From: Shimia sp965227725
GTDB taxonomy: Bacteria; Pseudomonadota; Alphaproteobacteria; Rhodobacterales; Rhodobacteraceae
Direction of reading: 5' to 3'
Assembly (NCBI RefSeq): GCF_965227725.1
Contig: NZ_CBDDGH010000005.1
Coordinates: forward strand, 1,488,001-1,552,000
DNA length: 64,000 nucleotides
This document shows, piece by piece, positions 34,493 to 41,901 of this stretch; the stretch's first letter is position 1, and each line of letters opens with the position of its first letter. The position numbers and the translations under genes were made by a program. The notes beneath the pieces were generated by a model. That model had not been told where the DNA came from, ran no database searches, and saw only the letters and a program-made list of their open reading frames with translations.

Positions 34493-35407
34493 TCACGGCA
34501 TCGCTTTCCCGCGTGCGGCGACCAGCACATCATACCAATCCTGACGGCTCAGACGCACGTCAAACACCTTGGCGCTGTCTTTGATCCGCGCCACATTCTG
34601 GGTGCCGATCAGGGCAATAAGATTGCTGGGATGCGCCAGTACCCAGGCCAGTGCCACATGGTCCACGCCGACGGATTCGCGTATGGCAATCCCCTCCAGC
34701 ACAGTCAGCACGCGGGCCTCCTGCGTGCCCGCTTCCGGCTGATGCGCCGCCGTCAAACGGCCTCCGCCAAGCGGCGACCAGGCCATCACCGCAAGGTCCA
34801 ACTCCTGCGCAATATCCAGCGTGCCATCTTCCAGCGGATCAATCGCGAGCGGTGAAAACTCCGGCTGGCTCGCGACCAGCGGAAAATCCAGCTTGCTCTG
34901 CAGCGCCCGGATCTGTGTGTGGGTGAAATTGCTCACCCCCGCTTCCCGGATTTTGCCCTCATGGCGCAGCTGCGTCAGCGCGTCCGCCACCTCCTCAAAC
35001 GAGGCCAGCAGGTCGGGACGATGGATCAGGAAAACGTCGATGGTGTCGGTGCCAAGCCGCGCGAGCGAGCCTTCACAGCTCGCAATCAAGTTGGACGCGC
35101 GGCTGTCGTAAGGCACAGGCGGGTGAATGCCCGCTTTGGTCACCAGCACCGTGCGTGCGCGCAGATCTTTTTCCGCGCGGTAGACAGCGCCAAGCACCTC
35201 TTCCGCAGCGCCAAAGCCTTCGGCGCCAAATCCGTAAATCGCCGCCGTGTCCACAAGGTTGGCGCCAATCTCCAGCGCCGCATGCACCTTCTGCGCCGCC
35301 TCCGCCGCTGTAGACCCTGCAAACCGCCAGCACCCATAGGCCAGCCGCCCGGTGTCAAACGGGCCAATTTGGGTCGTCTTTGCAATGTGCAATGCGTCTC
35401 CGGTCAT
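34493..35407 (-). CDS. Aldo/keto reductase
   Basis: A 304-residue AKR barrel. The catalytic residues are seen as Asp and Tyr in LVDTAAIYGFGAEGFG, Lys in TVLVTKAGIH, and His in DVFLIHRPD. The NADP-binding end is ALIGTQNVARIKDSAKVFDV. The nearest type is the YdhF/oxidoreductase branch that reduces aldehydes or ketones with NADPH; substrate unknown. It lies after pccA on the same strand, with 73 bases between. A 9-pair inverted repeat there includes its ribosome-binding site. Confidence 0.92.
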   Translation of the reverse strand: MTGDALHIAKTTQIGPFDTGRLAYGCWRFAGSTAAEAAQKVHAALEIGANLVDTAAIYGFGAEGFGAAEEVLGAVYRAEKDLRARTVLVTKAGIHPPVPYDSRASNLIASCEGSLARLGTDTIDVFLIHRPDLLASFEEVADALTQLRHEGKIREAGVSNFTHTQIRALQSKLDFPLVASQPEFSPLAIDPLEDGTLDIAQELDLAVMAWSPLGGGRLTAAHQPEAGTQEARVLTVLEGIAIRESVGVDHVALAWVLAHPSNLIALIGTQNVARIKDSAKVFDVRLSRQDWYDVLVAARGKAMP

Positions 35408-35443
35408 GGCGGGCTCCTATGGTTTCGGCGGTGAGAGCCCGCC
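35408..35443 (-). promoter_or_regulatory. Hairpin covering the ribosome-binding site of the reductase gene
   Basis: GGCGGGCTC (35408-35416) and GAGCCCGCC (35435-35443) form a perfect 9-pair stem immediately before the ATG. The AGGAGCC ribosome-binding region of the minus strand lies within the proximal arm. It may limit translation, or act as a terminator for pccA, though no T run is present. Confidence 0.5.
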
Positions 35444-35480
35444 CGACATCCAAGCCGGACGAGCCATTGTCTGGATCAGA

Positions 35481-37508
35481 TCATTCGAATTCGATGATCA
35501 CATCATCCACCGCAAGGCTGTCGCCTGCGGCTGCGTTGATCTTGCTGACCACGGCCTTCTTCTCGGCCCGCAGGATGTTTTCCATCTTCATGGCTTCTAC
35601 CGTGCACAGCGCCTGACCTTCCTGCACTTCGTCCCCCACTTCCACGTCGACCTTCACGATCAGACCCGGCATTGGGCACAAGAGCATCTTGGAGGTGTCC
35701 GGCGGCAGCTTCTCCGGCATCAGCTTGGCAAGCTCGGCCTGACGTGGGGTGCGCACATGCACCTTCAGATCCGCACCACGGGTCCGCAGACGGAACCCGC
35801 CGGAGATTTTGCCAACCTTCAGCACCAGACGGCCATCCACATCGACCTCTGCCAACTGGTCACCCGGCGTCCAGTCAGAGGCCACACGCAGCTTGCTGCC
35901 ATCCTCAAACTTGACGGTGGAGCCTTCCTTGTCGGCCTTCACCTTAACGGCAAAGTCATGCCCCTGCAGGGAGACAACCCACTTCTTGCCGACACGGCGC
36001 TCGTGGTTGTCCATGCGGCCCGACACACGGGTGCGACGGATCTCTGCCACGCGGTACATTGCCGCCGCAGCCGCCGCCACGCGCTTCAGCTGCGCCTCAG
36101 GCAGTTCCACACCGTCAAAGCCTTCCGGATACTGCTCTTCAATGAAGGCGGTGGTCATATCGCCTTTGATGAAGATCGGGTGATCCATCACCGCGCTCAG
36201 GAACGGCAGGTTGTGGCCAATGCCTTCGACTTCAAAGCTGTCCAGCGCCACACGCATCGCCTCAATCGCCGCGTCGCGGGTCGGGGCCCATGTGCAGAGC
36301 TTGGCGATCATCGGGTCATAATACATGCTGATCTCGCCGCCTTCATAGACGCCGGTATCATTGCGCACGACCTCATCGCCCGCATCACCGGGCTGGGTGC
36401 CCGGGGTATAGGCTTTGGTCTCCGCCGGTGGTCGGTAACGGGTCAGACGGCCAATAGACGGCAGGAAGTTGCGATAAGGATCTTCCGCATAGAGACGGTT
36501 CTCAATCGCCCAGCCCTGCAGCTTCACATCGTCTTGGGTGATGGTCAGCGGCTCGCCATTTGCGACACGGATCATCTGCTCCACAAGGTCCACACCGGTG
36601 ATCAGCTCGGTCACAGGGTGTTCCACCTGCAGACGGGTGTTCATCTCAAGGAAGTAGAAGTTCTTGTCGCCATCCACGATGAATTCCACGGTCCCGGCAG
36701 AGGCATAGCCCACTGCTTTCGCCAGCGCGACAGATTGCTCGCCCATCGCCTTACGGGTGGCTTCATCAAGGAACGGGCTTGGCGCCTCTTCCACAACTTT
36801 CTGGTTCCGGCGCTGGATCGAACATTCGCGCTCCCCCAGATAGACGCCGTTGCCATGCGCATCACACAGCACCTGAATTTCAATGTGGCGCGGCTGGGTC
36901 ACGAACTTCTCGATGAAGATACGGTCATCACCAAAGCTGTTGGCCGCCTCGTTCTTGGACGATTGGAAACCCTCGCGCGCTTCCTCATCATTCCACGCGA
37001 TCCGCATGCCTTTGCCGCCGCCACCAGCGGAGGCTTTGATCATCACCGGATAGCCGATCTCGTTGGAGATCTTCACGGCCTCATCCGCATCCTCGATCAG
37101 GCCCATATAGCCCGGCACAGTGGACACATTGGCGTCCTGTGCGATCTTTTTGGAGGTGATCTTGTCCCCCATCGCCTCGATTGCCCCTTTAGGGGGGCCG
37201 ATGAAGGCCACGCCAGCCGCTTCCAGCGCCTCGGCAAATTTCGCGTTTTCCGACAGGAAGCCATAGCCCGGATGCACCGCCTGCGCGCCGGTCTTCTTGA
37301 TGGCGTCCATGACCTTGTCGATCACGATGTAGGATTGGTTGGCGGGCGGCGGGCCAATATGCACCGCTTCATCCGCCATCTGCACATGCAGCGCCTGCTT
37401 GTCGGCGTCAGAGTAAATCGCCACCGTCTTGATGCCCATCTTGCGGGCAGATTTGATCACACGGCAGGCAATCTCGCCCCGGTTGGCAATCAGGATCTTG
37501 TCGAACAT
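35481..37508 (-). CDS. pccA: Propionyl-CoA carboxylase alpha subunit
   Basis: A 675-residue protein carrying biotin carboxylase and biotinyl domains. It carboxylates its own biotin, which PccB then uses on propionyl-CoA. It opens FDKILIANRGEIACRVIKSARKMGIKTVA. ATP-grasp follows with MIKASAGGGGKGMRIAWND and EFIVDGDKNFYFLEMNTRLQVEHPVTE. A BT linker region (about 470-600) bridges to the C-terminal biotinyl domain with Lys641 in EAMKMEN. Solved PCC structures use a Ruegeria PccA of this size. pccB lies 4.4 kb upstream on the same strand, not adjacent, with a porin and small genes between. Confidence 0.96.
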   Translation of the reverse strand: MFDKILIANRGEIACRVIKSARKMGIKTVAIYSDADKQALHVQMADEAVHIGPPPANQSYIVIDKVMDAIKKTGAQAVHPGYGFLSENAKFAEALEAAGVAFIGPPKGAIEAMGDKITSKKIAQDANVSTVPGYMGLIEDADEAVKISNEIGYPVMIKASAGGGGKGMRIAWNDEEAREGFQSSKNEAANSFGDDRIFIEKFVTQPRHIEIQVLCDAHGNGVYLGERECSIQRRNQKVVEEAPSPFLDEATRKAMGEQSVALAKAVGYASAGTVEFIVDGDKNFYFLEMNTRLQVEHPVTELITGVDLVEQMIRVANGEPLTITQDDVKLQGWAIENRLYAEDPYRNFLPSIGRLTRYRPPAETKAYTPGTQPGDAGDEVVRNDTGVYEGGEISMYYDPMIAKLCTWAPTRDAAIEAMRVALDSFEVEGIGHNLPFLSAVMDHPIFIKGDMTTAFIEEQYPEGFDGVELPEAQLKRVAAAAAAMYRVAEIRRTRVSGRMDNHERRVGKKWVVSLQGHDFAVKVKADKEGSTVKFEDGSKLRVASDWTPGDQLAEVDVDGRLVLKVGKISGGFRLRTRGADLKVHVRTPRQAELAKLMPEKLPPDTSKMLLCPMPGLIVKVDVEVGDEVQEGQALCTVEAMKMENILRAEKKAVVSKINAAAGDSLAVDDVIIEFE

Positions 37509-37560
37509 CGTCTCGTCCTTTTGGTCTTGTCAGGCCGCTTGCGCGGTCTGGTTTGGCAAC

Positions 37561-37598
37561 AAAAAAGCCACCCGCCCGCGCAAACGGGTGGATGGCTT
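37561..37598 (-). terminator. Terminator of the small lipoprotein gene
   Basis: CCACCCG and CGGGTGG pair around CCGCGCAAA-type loop sequence. On the minus strand the stem runs into a T6 tract (37566-37561). It lies 83 bases after the lipoprotein stop and 53 bases before pccA. Confidence 0.85.
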
Positions 37599-37680
37599 CG
37601 TTTTCGGGTTCGACTGACGGGCAGCCGAATATCTCAGAACTGATGCCGGGGCCGCAGCTGCTGCCGCCGCCCGCGCTTCA

Positions 37681-37884
37681 TCAGCACTTGTTGGAGAATT
37701 CTTTACAATAAACGACGTTGGCTGCGCTGCCGATGACCGCGCCAGCGGCGAGGCTGCCGCCCACGACCGCAGAGGCCGCAGTGCCTGCGCCCGCGCCGAT
37801 GAGCGCCTGTTCGCCAAGGGTGTCGCCACAGGCGCCAAGCGCGGTGAGCGCACAGACGCCGAGAATTGCTGCTTTGATACGCAT
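37681..37884 (-). CDS. Small lipoprotein with glycine-rich hydrophobic segment
   Basis: A 67-residue protein. The ATG at 37884 opens a lipoprotein signal (MRIKAAILGVCALTALGAC) with lipobox LGAC. The mature part is LGEQALIGAGAGTAASAVVGGSLAAGAVIGSAANVVY, a glycine-zipper-like hydrophobic stretch, ending CKEFSNKC with two Cys. Small glycine-zipper lipoproteins are common in Rhodobacteraceae envelopes; function unknown. It lies between the large porin upstream region and pccA, with its own terminator. Confidence 0.8.
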   Translation of the reverse strand: MRIKAAILGVCALTALGACGDTLGEQALIGAGAGTAASAVVGGSLAAGAVIGSAANVVYCKEFSNKC

Positions 37885-38528
37885 TGCTGAGTTTCCGATA
37901 CCTGTGAGGGTCTTATGCCCTCTGCGTTTCTGCCTGCATCCGTCTGCCCGCTGCACAGCTCTTTGACAGCCTGCGGTCCCGCGTTTTTCCAGCCTGCCTT
38001 TGATGAGGTCTGAACCGAAAAAACGGGTGATTCTGAAGGGACACGACAGAACCACCCGGAAGGGGAAGGGTAACGGAATACACTGTTACAGGAACCCGCC
38101 AGAACGGCGCATCCCACGGAAATCATGATGACACCAAATTTTGGGAACCAAAGCGCATTCTGCCCCGATGTGCCACCGTAGGCCGCATCCTGCTCAATCC
38201 GCTCACCCCAAGGCAACTTCCCGCCGACCGTATTTGGCAGGCACTGCGCGCGCTGGCGATCAACTGCCTTCACAAACACGCGAAAATTAGGAACCAATTG
38301 GTACACAAGTGCAGTTTCAAGAGGGGGTCGTTCACAAAGGCCCAACAATGGCGTGGTCTGCATTTTCAATACCTTACCCTTACGTAAGGCCCCTGCAGAG
38401 CGCGCTTTCACAAAACCGTCACAAAGCACTGAATTTTTGCTCACGCTGGCTCGCGGCGACGTCATTTCGACAATCCGCAAACCCGTGAAACGCATGGGGT
38501 GTTGCACGTCATTGAAAGGACCAGCCAC
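37885..38528. other. 644-base divergent region before the porin gene
   Basis: No gene is supported here; the long open minus-strand frame across it is the antisense of the porin gene. A perfect 12-base palindrome CCTTACGTAAGG lies at 38378-38389, preceded directly by another CCTTAC (38372-38377), about 140 bases before the porin start. AT content rises from 38280 on. This length of regulatory DNA is unusual for the window and suggests a strongly controlled porin promoter. Confidence 0.5.
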
Positions 38529-39677
38529 ATGAGCAAACCCAGACATAAACTCTTGACTGTCGCGGCATTGACCATAGGGACGACCGGCACTCTCGCGCAG
38601 GCCCAGGATCAAGGCACGCAGTCCGAGCTTGACGCGCTGCGCGCCCGCGTCGAGGCGCTTGAGGCCGGCAGCGAACCGGCCAGCACCGGCGGCGGCGACT
38701 TCAGCATTGGCGGCACCAGCGTCGACATCTACGGCTACCTGAAAGCCGACTTCTACTATGACACCGACTTCCGGCAGGGCGACACGGCCTTCCCGAATGC
38801 CATCGGGGAGCCAGCCAACGCCACCGACGGCAGCTTTGGCGCCACCGCGCGGCAATCCCGCCTCGGCTTCCGCACCAGCACCGACACCGGCATCGGCAAT
38901 GTCTCCGGACGCCTTGAGCTGGACCTGTTCGGCTCCGGTGGCACCGCAGAGCTGCGCCTGCGCCACGCTAGCGTTCAGTTGGGCGACAACTGGCTGATCG
39001 GTCAGGACTGGACCAACTTCATGCCGCTGAGCCAATACCCCACCACGGTGGAATTCAACGGCCCCGTCGGCATCGCCTTCGCCCGTGTGCCGCAGATCCG
39101 CTACACCCACAGCTGGGACGCCCTGACCTTCAGTGCCTCCATCGAGGAAAACAACACCACCTCTGATGACCCGACCTTCACCTCGGCCCTGTCTTACGAC
39201 ACCGACCTCTTCAGCGCCCGCGTGGCAGGCCTTGCTGGCACCGTGCGCACCGGTGGACAGGACATCGACCAGAGCGGCTTCACCCTCTCCGGCGCGGTTC
39301 GTCCCTGGGCGGGCGGTCTGTTCCAGGCCACCTATGTTGACGGCGAAGCCCTCGGCCCGCTGCTCATCGGTGCAGGCAACGCCGCTGTCGGCGGTCAGGC
39401 CAACGACGTCTCCGGCTACACGCTGGAATTCCGTCAGGACATTGGCGAGCGCTGGAACGTGGGCATCGCCTACGGCCGGGAAGACTACGACCTCGCCACA
39501 TCCACAGGCACCCTCGCCTTTGACGAGCTGGAAACCATCCACCTCAACGCCTTCTACAAGGTGACGGATGATCTGACCTTCAGCGCGGAATACTTCATCG
39601 GGGAACGCAACGATGTGGCCACCGGGCGCACATTTGACTCCGACCGTATCCAGCTGGCTGTGCAGCTGAACTTTTAA
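38529..39677 (+). CDS. Outer-membrane porin (DcaP-like)
   Basis: A 382-residue porin. GAAAGGA before the ATG at 38529 sets the start, and a signal peptide (to about residue 25, AQAQ) follows. A short N-terminal coiled coil (TQSELDALRARVEALEAGSE) precedes the barrel, as in DcaP-type trimeric porins. VDIYGYLKADFYYDTDF is the first strand. The barrel ends in the aromatic signature IQLAVQLNF with a terminal Phe, needed for outer membrane assembly. Substrate unknown; DcaP relatives pass negatively charged or dicarboxylate compounds. Its upstream region is unusually long. Confidence 0.92.
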   Translation: MSKPRHKLLTVAALTIGTTGTLAQAQDQGTQSELDALRARVEALEAGSEPASTGGGDFSIGGTSVDIYGYLKADFYYDTDFRQGDTAFPNAIGEPANATDGSFGATARQSRLGFRTSTDTGIGNVSGRLELDLFGSGGTAELRLRHASVQLGDNWLIGQDWTNFMPLSQYPTTVEFNGPVGIAFARVPQIRYTHSWDALTFSASIEENNTTSDDPTFTSALSYDTDLFSARVAGLAGTVRTGGQDIDQSGFTLSGAVRPWAGGLFQATYVDGEALGPLLIGAGNAAVGGQANDVSGYTLEFRQDIGERWNVGIAYGREDYDLATSTGTLAFDELETIHLNAFYKVTDDLTFSAEYFIGERNDVATGRTFDSDRIQLAVQLNF

Positions 39678-39686
39678 GCCAAAGCC

Positions 39687-39726
39687 ATGGCCCTGCCCGC
39701 CAACAGCGGCAGGTGGGGCCATACCC
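39687..39726 (+). terminator. Hairpin after the porin gene
   Basis: ATGGCC and CTGCC pair with GGCAG and GGCCAT in an interrupted stem directly after the porin stop. No T run is present. Confidence 0.4.
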
Positions 39727-39763
39727 ATTGGGGGCAACGTGATATGTGCGCCCGGCTGAAACA

Positions 39764-40117
39764 TCAGTAGTCGTCTTCAAACGCGTCCGGGAAAGAGGCC
39801 CGCGCCACGGCCTCATCAATCACCAAAAGCGCGTCATAGCTCTCCGGATCAAACGGATCGTCCACCGCGATCACCTCGCGCCCGAAAAGCCAGCTCAGAC
39901 GCCCGGCATCCAGATTGCCGCGCTCAAAGGGCTGATCCCCAAAATGCTCCCAAAGCGCGGCCATAAAGGCCGTGTCCGCGCGCCGGTCAGCCGGTTTGCG
40001 GTCCTTGAAACGCTCTCTGCGGGTGATCGGGGTCACGCCGCGCGGGTTGGCGCGTCGAATTGTGAATTGGAAATCTGAACCCGGAAGACGCCCGGGGAAG
40101 CCGCGATGCTTGATCAT
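39764..40117 (-). CDS. Conserved hypothetical protein
   Basis: A 117-residue cytoplasmic protein. GGGAG eight bases before the ATG at 40117 supports this start rather than one 19 codons earlier. The sequence is basic at first (MIKHRGFPGRLPGSDFQFTIRRANPRG) and acidic at the end (DDPFDPESYDALLVIDEAVA, ending FEDDY). It has no signal peptide or known motif. No function can be given. It is first in a minus-strand run after the small lipoprotein gene at 40226-40372, with a GC palindrome between. Confidence 0.6.
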   Translation of the reverse strand: MIKHRGFPGRLPGSDFQFTIRRANPRGVTPITRRERFKDRKPADRRADTAFMAALWEHFGDQPFERGNLDAGRLSWLFGREVIAVDDPFDPESYDALLVIDEAVARASFPDAFEDDY

Positions 40118-40174
40118 GCCAGCGCTCCCTTCTGCTGAGGGAGCGGTATCCGCATCACCTGTTGTGTGGTGCAA

Positions 40175-40192
40175 GCAGGCCGCGCGGCCTGC
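40175..40192. repeat. Perfect 18-base GC palindrome
   Basis: GCAGGCCGC and GCGGCCTGC are directly adjacent, between two minus-strand genes. No T run follows; it could be a terminator or a chance restriction-like palindrome. Confidence 0.45.
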
Positions 40193-40225
40193 TCACGAGT
40201 CGTGCGAATCGAAAGGCTGTGCGCC

Positions 40226-40372
40226 TTACTTGTATTTGCCAGTGTAGGCTGGCTCGGTTGAGATCGGCTCTGGGTCAACCACAACGAACTCTTCAATTGG
40301 TTCGTCTTGGCCGCAGGCCGCCACGAGGGCCACAAGGCCAATCGCGAGGAATGACTTGATGCTCTTGGACAT
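40226..40372 (-). CDS. 48-residue lipoprotein
   Basis: A short gene found by reading the sequence directly. GTGGAG precedes the ATG at 40372. The product opens MSKSIKSFLAIGLVALVAAC with a clear lipobox (LVAAC, Cys20). An acidic 28-residue mature tail GQDEPIEEFVVVDPEPISTE follows and then a few residues ending in YK. Similar short lipoproteins with this acidic, Pro-rich tail occur in Rhodobacteraceae, so it is likely real. Function unknown. Confidence 0.75.
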   Translation of the reverse strand: MSKSIKSFLAIGLVALVAACGQDEPIEEFVVVDPEPISTEPAYTGKYK

Positions 40373-40574
40373 CTGTTTCTCCACTTATCGTTTTCAGTAT
40401 GGACAGGGCGTGTGCACCCTGCCTGCCTCACTGCCGCGGTGTTGCGACATGCGCGGAGATTATGGGATTGCGTTGTGAAAAGATAGGGATAGCAGTCGGC
40501 GTTCATGCGATGTGGCCACTTTGCCGCAACGTCGCGCTGTGCCGCCAAATCCGCAACAATATCTAGTAGCGCCA

Positions 40575-41069
40575 TCAGAAGCCCTCCCAGATACAGGTGC
40601 CGTCTTGCACGCTGAAAGCTTCAAAATATTGCTGGGCGAGATGGGTCATCACGCCGAATTCTGTTTCTCTGTCCGCCATGGATATGATCACCTGATCGAC
40701 TTTTTCTTCGGAAACCGCCAGATACGGCACCGCGACGCCGTTGCACAGGTGAAAGAAGTCCCCTTCGATCTCTGCAAAGGTCACCCCTTGCTGCATCACA
40801 GGCATGACATAGCGAAACCGCGCGACACGGCTGGTGTCCGCACGGGTCTCAAACAGCACTTCATGTAGGGAAACTGTGTTACCGGAGGGCACAGCTGGAG
40901 CCTCCTCCAAAACTCCAGCTGTGGCCGCTGCACCCAAAAGGGGCCCTCCAAATGCGGCAAAAACAACGTGAGTCGCAGGCTTACACAGTTTTTTAACAAA
41001 AGCTCCAAAAAATGTGCGCAACGCGGAACTTTTTTTCACAATCCAAGGATTTGGGTGGAAATCAGTCAT
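40575..41069 (-). CDS. Hypothetical protein, probably DUF6497 family
   Basis: A 164-residue protein. The N-terminus (to about 50) includes a hydrophobic stretch that could be a late signal or membrane segment. The conserved part is VPSGNTVSLHEVLFETRADTSRVARFRYVMPVMQ, then DFFHLCNGVAVPYL, and VDQVIISMADRETEFGVMTHLAQQYFEAFSVQDGTCIWEGF, which has two Cys. The pattern resembles DUF6497 proteins of Rhodobacteraceae, but that assignment is from memory. It overlaps the upstream 117-residue gene by 4 bases (ATGA), so its start at 41069 is well placed. Confidence 0.7.
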   Translation of the reverse strand: MTDFHPNPWIVKKSSALRTFFGAFVKKLCKPATHVVFAAFGGPLLGAAATAGVLEEAPAVPSGNTVSLHEVLFETRADTSRVARFRYVMPVMQQGVTFAEIEGDFFHLCNGVAVPYLAVSEEKVDQVIISMADRETEFGVMTHLAQQYFEAFSVQDGTCIWEGF

Positions 41070-41419
41070 GCCGCCACCCTTTTGTGTTGCGCATGGCGCA
41101 GCCAGCGCGCGCGGCGCTTGGGGCAGTTCAACACCTCAGAAATCTCGGCTTCCAGCTTTTCGCGCGCCACAGCACCGGCCACTGCGCCGCCAGCCTTAAC
41201 CTGCAGCACGCCATCCACACGCGTCACCTGCACCACCGGCGCAAAGCCGCGCAGATCCTGCAGCGCCCGCCACATATCCTGACGCACCTGCTGGGCAATC
41301 CGCAGCCGACCGGCATCCGGCAGCGTGGTCTGCACCGCCAGATCCCAGCGCACAGGCACACGCCGCGCCACGGTCAGCCGGTCGCCCTCGCGCAGAATAT
41401 GCCAGCGCGCCTTGCTCAT
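41066..41419 (-). CDS. Conserved hypothetical basic protein
   Basis: A 117-residue basic protein (many Arg). It opens MSKARWHILREGDRLTVARRVPVRWDLAV and contains LRIAQQVRQDMWRALQDLRGFAPVVQVTR and EAEISEVLNCPKRRARWLRHA. No signal peptide, helix or named motif is visible. Overlaps of 4 bases with both neighbours tie it into one operon with the cupin and DUF6497-like genes. Given the site after pccB, it may belong to a conserved roseobacter block, but its function is unknown. Confidence 0.7.
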   Translation of the reverse strand: MSKARWHILREGDRLTVARRVPVRWDLAVQTTLPDAGRLRIAQQVRQDMWRALQDLRGFAPVVQVTRVDGVLQVKAGGAVAGAVAREKLEAEISEVLNCPKRRARWLRHAQHKRVAA

Positions 41420-41817
41420 GCGGGCGCCTCCTCATCAGAGGTATCAAACTCTGCTGGGCTGATGATCTCGACCAGCTCCATATCGTCGCTATGACGCACT
41501 TCGCGATGTTTGATGCCCGGCGGCTGCAGCACACAGGAGCCTTCGCGCAGCACATGCTCGCCCTGCCCCTCATACTCAAACACCACCCAGCCCTTGGTCA
41601 CATAGACCATCTGGAAATCCAGCTCATGGCTGTGCCAAGCCCCCGGGCTTTCCATCCCCGGCACCGCCCGAATGACATGCGCGCCAAACTTGCCTTGGGT
41701 GCCGTCCTTGATCCCCAGATCCCGATACTCAAAAAACGCCCGCAGCCCCTGCCCGACGAACTTTCCGTCATCGGCATGGGAAATGGTGAAAGCTTGGTTT
41801 TTCCAAAGTTCAGCCAT
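41416..41817 (-). CDS. Cupin-domain protein
   Basis: A 133-residue single-domain cupin. The first cupin motif is seen in WHSHELDFQMVYVTKGWVVFEYEGQG (His-x-His followed by Glu-equivalent Asp), and the second in LQPPGIKHREVRHSDDMELVEI with a later His. The metal site is thus probably complete. The substrate is unknown; such single cupins can be isomerases, dioxygenases or binding proteins. It lies 84 bases after pccB on the same strand and overlaps the next gene by 4 bases. Confidence 0.85.
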   Translation of the reverse strand: MAELWKNQAFTISHADDGKFVGQGLRAFFEYRDLGIKDGTQGKFGAHVIRAVPGMESPGAWHSHELDFQMVYVTKGWVVFEYEGQGEHVLREGSCVLQPPGIKHREVRHSDDMELVEIISPAEFDTSDEEAPA

Positions 41818-41901
41818 TGCGGTGCGTTTCTCTTGATAAAGGGGATCGCGCCGCCCAAGCCGGACGGGCGCGGCCCGCCGCTTGCGCGACGGGCATTTTC
41901 A

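Noticed and set aside
35352..37643. A 763-codon open frame on the plus strand
   Set aside because: It lies exactly opposite pccA, has a His-rich low-complexity product and matches no family.
37530..39764. A 744-codon open frame on the minus strand
   Set aside because: It is antisense to the porin and crosses the lipoprotein gene and a terminator. Its product has no family sequence, and its length comes from GC-rich codon bias.
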